Below, in pieces: positions 62,959 through 64,000 of a stretch of 64,000 bases of DNA. The notes under the pieces are model-generated. The model had not been told where the DNA came from, ran no database searches, and saw nothing but the letters and a program-made list of their open reading frames with translations. This DNA comes from Tubiluchus corallicola (taxonomy: Eukaryota; Priapulida; Priapulimorpha; Priapulimorphida; Tubiluchidae). Position 1 is the stretch's first letter. Every line of letters begins with the position of its first letter. Location of the stretch: positions 62,001 to 126,000 of the forward strand of contig JAQGDQ010000122.1 of the NCBI GenBank assembly GCA_030141605.1. The letters run 5' to 3'. The position numbers were made by a program, and so were the translations under genes.

Positions 62959-63370
62959 CAGGACTGGATTATCCTATGGGGCTTGTATAGGCTGCAGGTT
63001 AAAACCCGCCCTCAAGCTTGGGGGCCTTCAAGCTTTGGTAACATTTCATAAAAAAATTACTACCGTTGTGTTGAAATATATGCCAATTTCGTTTGCAATA
63101 AATAGTAAAAAAGTGGTATATCTTAAAGAATATATTTATTGACCTAGGAAAGACAGCTATTTCATGTTATTTAAAGAATTTGCAATAGTTTACTTCAAGC
63201 TATGTAAATAGCTAAAATATATCATGAGTAAAAGGTATTTAATACGGGTGCAGGCGAGTTAGAGGGTGCCTCCATCTGAGGGGGTGTGAGCGAGTTAGAG
63301 GGTGGCTCCGTGTTAGAGGCCCCATAATTTTACTTGCCTAGGGGCCCCAAAAGGTCATAATCCGGTCCTG
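62959..63370. mobile_element. hAT-like MITE, 412 bp
   Basis: The ends are CAGGACTGGATTAT and ATAATCCGGTCCTG, inverted with one mismatch. The subterminal GGGGCTTGTATAGG and GGCCCCATAATTTT with GCCTAGGGGCCCC resemble common hAT MITE ends. The 8-bp flanks GTTTGTGC and GTTTCTAT match at five positions, consistent with an old hAT target duplication. No transposase frame. Confidence 0.75.
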
Positions 63371-64000
63371 GTTTCTATTCTGCTTTCCTTTTCAGATTTT
63401 AGATTTATTTTATTTCATAGTAAAAGCCATATAAAAATATAAAACACTTACATCGCATAGAAGCTGCTCTAAAACTATAAACAGCAGTGAAAAGAAACCT
63501 TCCGTCAGCTGTTGGTTGCAACTAACTCTAAAACGTGTTCGATTATTGCATTGACATGAGTAAATGAAGCTGAATAAATTTTATTGTATTTTTGTACAAA
63601 TGGTGTTGAATAAACATAAAAATCGAATTCAGTTGACACGTCTGCTTTTAAATATGTAAAAGAAACAAATGGTCAGCGCAGCACTGAATTTGTTCTTAAT
63701 TAGTAACTGCTGTATTTAAGGGCTGGAATATATAAGATAAACAAATGTATAAAGAAATTACACGACATTGCATAAAGTAATGCAAAAAATAGTCAATTAT
63801 TTGTTAGTAATCTTAATTTGAGTTTCGTTCAGACATCTCATTCACAGTAAGTGTATTTAGATGGACAATCACTTTCGTCATTTGCAGATTAATTATTATG
63901 ACTACTGTGTGTTGTGAACTTCTGAATAACTTGTTATTTTGAGCTACAATTCTTTTCTCTTTACAGGTTATTTTTAGCGTTACTGGTAAATTTGCGGTAA

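Noticed and set aside
63951-64000. Strong acceptor TTTCTCTTTACAG near the window end
   Set aside because: The following sequence hits a TAG quickly in one frame and the window ends, so no exon can be judged.

Overview
This window looks like a piece of an AT-rich, repeat-dense chromosome from a non-vertebrate metazoan. The evidence is GT-AG introns of 0.4 to 13 kb, tRNA-headed SINEs, decayed LINE tails, MITEs, long minisatellites, and a DOCK-family gene start with animal-type exon structure. A mollusc or other lophotrochozoan would fit, but nothing here fixes the phylum. Coding sequence is under about 4% of the window, and most exons are too short to stand out as long open frames. They were found by reading splice sites and codon phase.

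Layout. (1) Positions 1-22,649, minus strand: the 5' end of a DOCK3/DOCK4-type guanine-nucleotide exchange factor gene. It has the start codon, two SH3-domain exons, and introns of about 2.6 kb and 13.4 kb. The rest of the gene runs off the left edge. (2) Positions 22,650-25,213: a divergent intergenic segment between DOCK and the next gene. (3) Positions 25,214-37,001, plus strand: an unnamed six-exon gene (gene B) encoding a predicted 447-residue coiled-coil protein, with every exon junction in phase. Its first intron holds a large array of tandem repeats. (4) Positions 37,688-60,112, minus strand: an unnamed gene (gene C), convergent with gene B. It is reconstructed here from seven small exons that join in phase into a 150-residue C-terminal part. 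Its 5' end is not resolved. (5) Positions 60,113-64,000: candidate exons, a hAT-like MITE and no complete gene.

Non-coding structure dominates. There are minisatellites with units of 10, 15, 21, 22, 26, 42 and 65 bp and a higher-order repeat of about 163-244 bp. There are three foldback sequences, one of them 669 bp long, and a head-to-head SINE pair. There are at least nine tRNA-like SINE or tRNA-like heads, several LINE remnants, and three TIR-bearing MITEs. No rRNA gene, intact tRNA gene, CRISPR array or prokaryotic feature was seen. The three protein genes share no evident pathway. DOCK acts on Rho-family GTPases at the membrane, and the functions of genes B and C are unknown.
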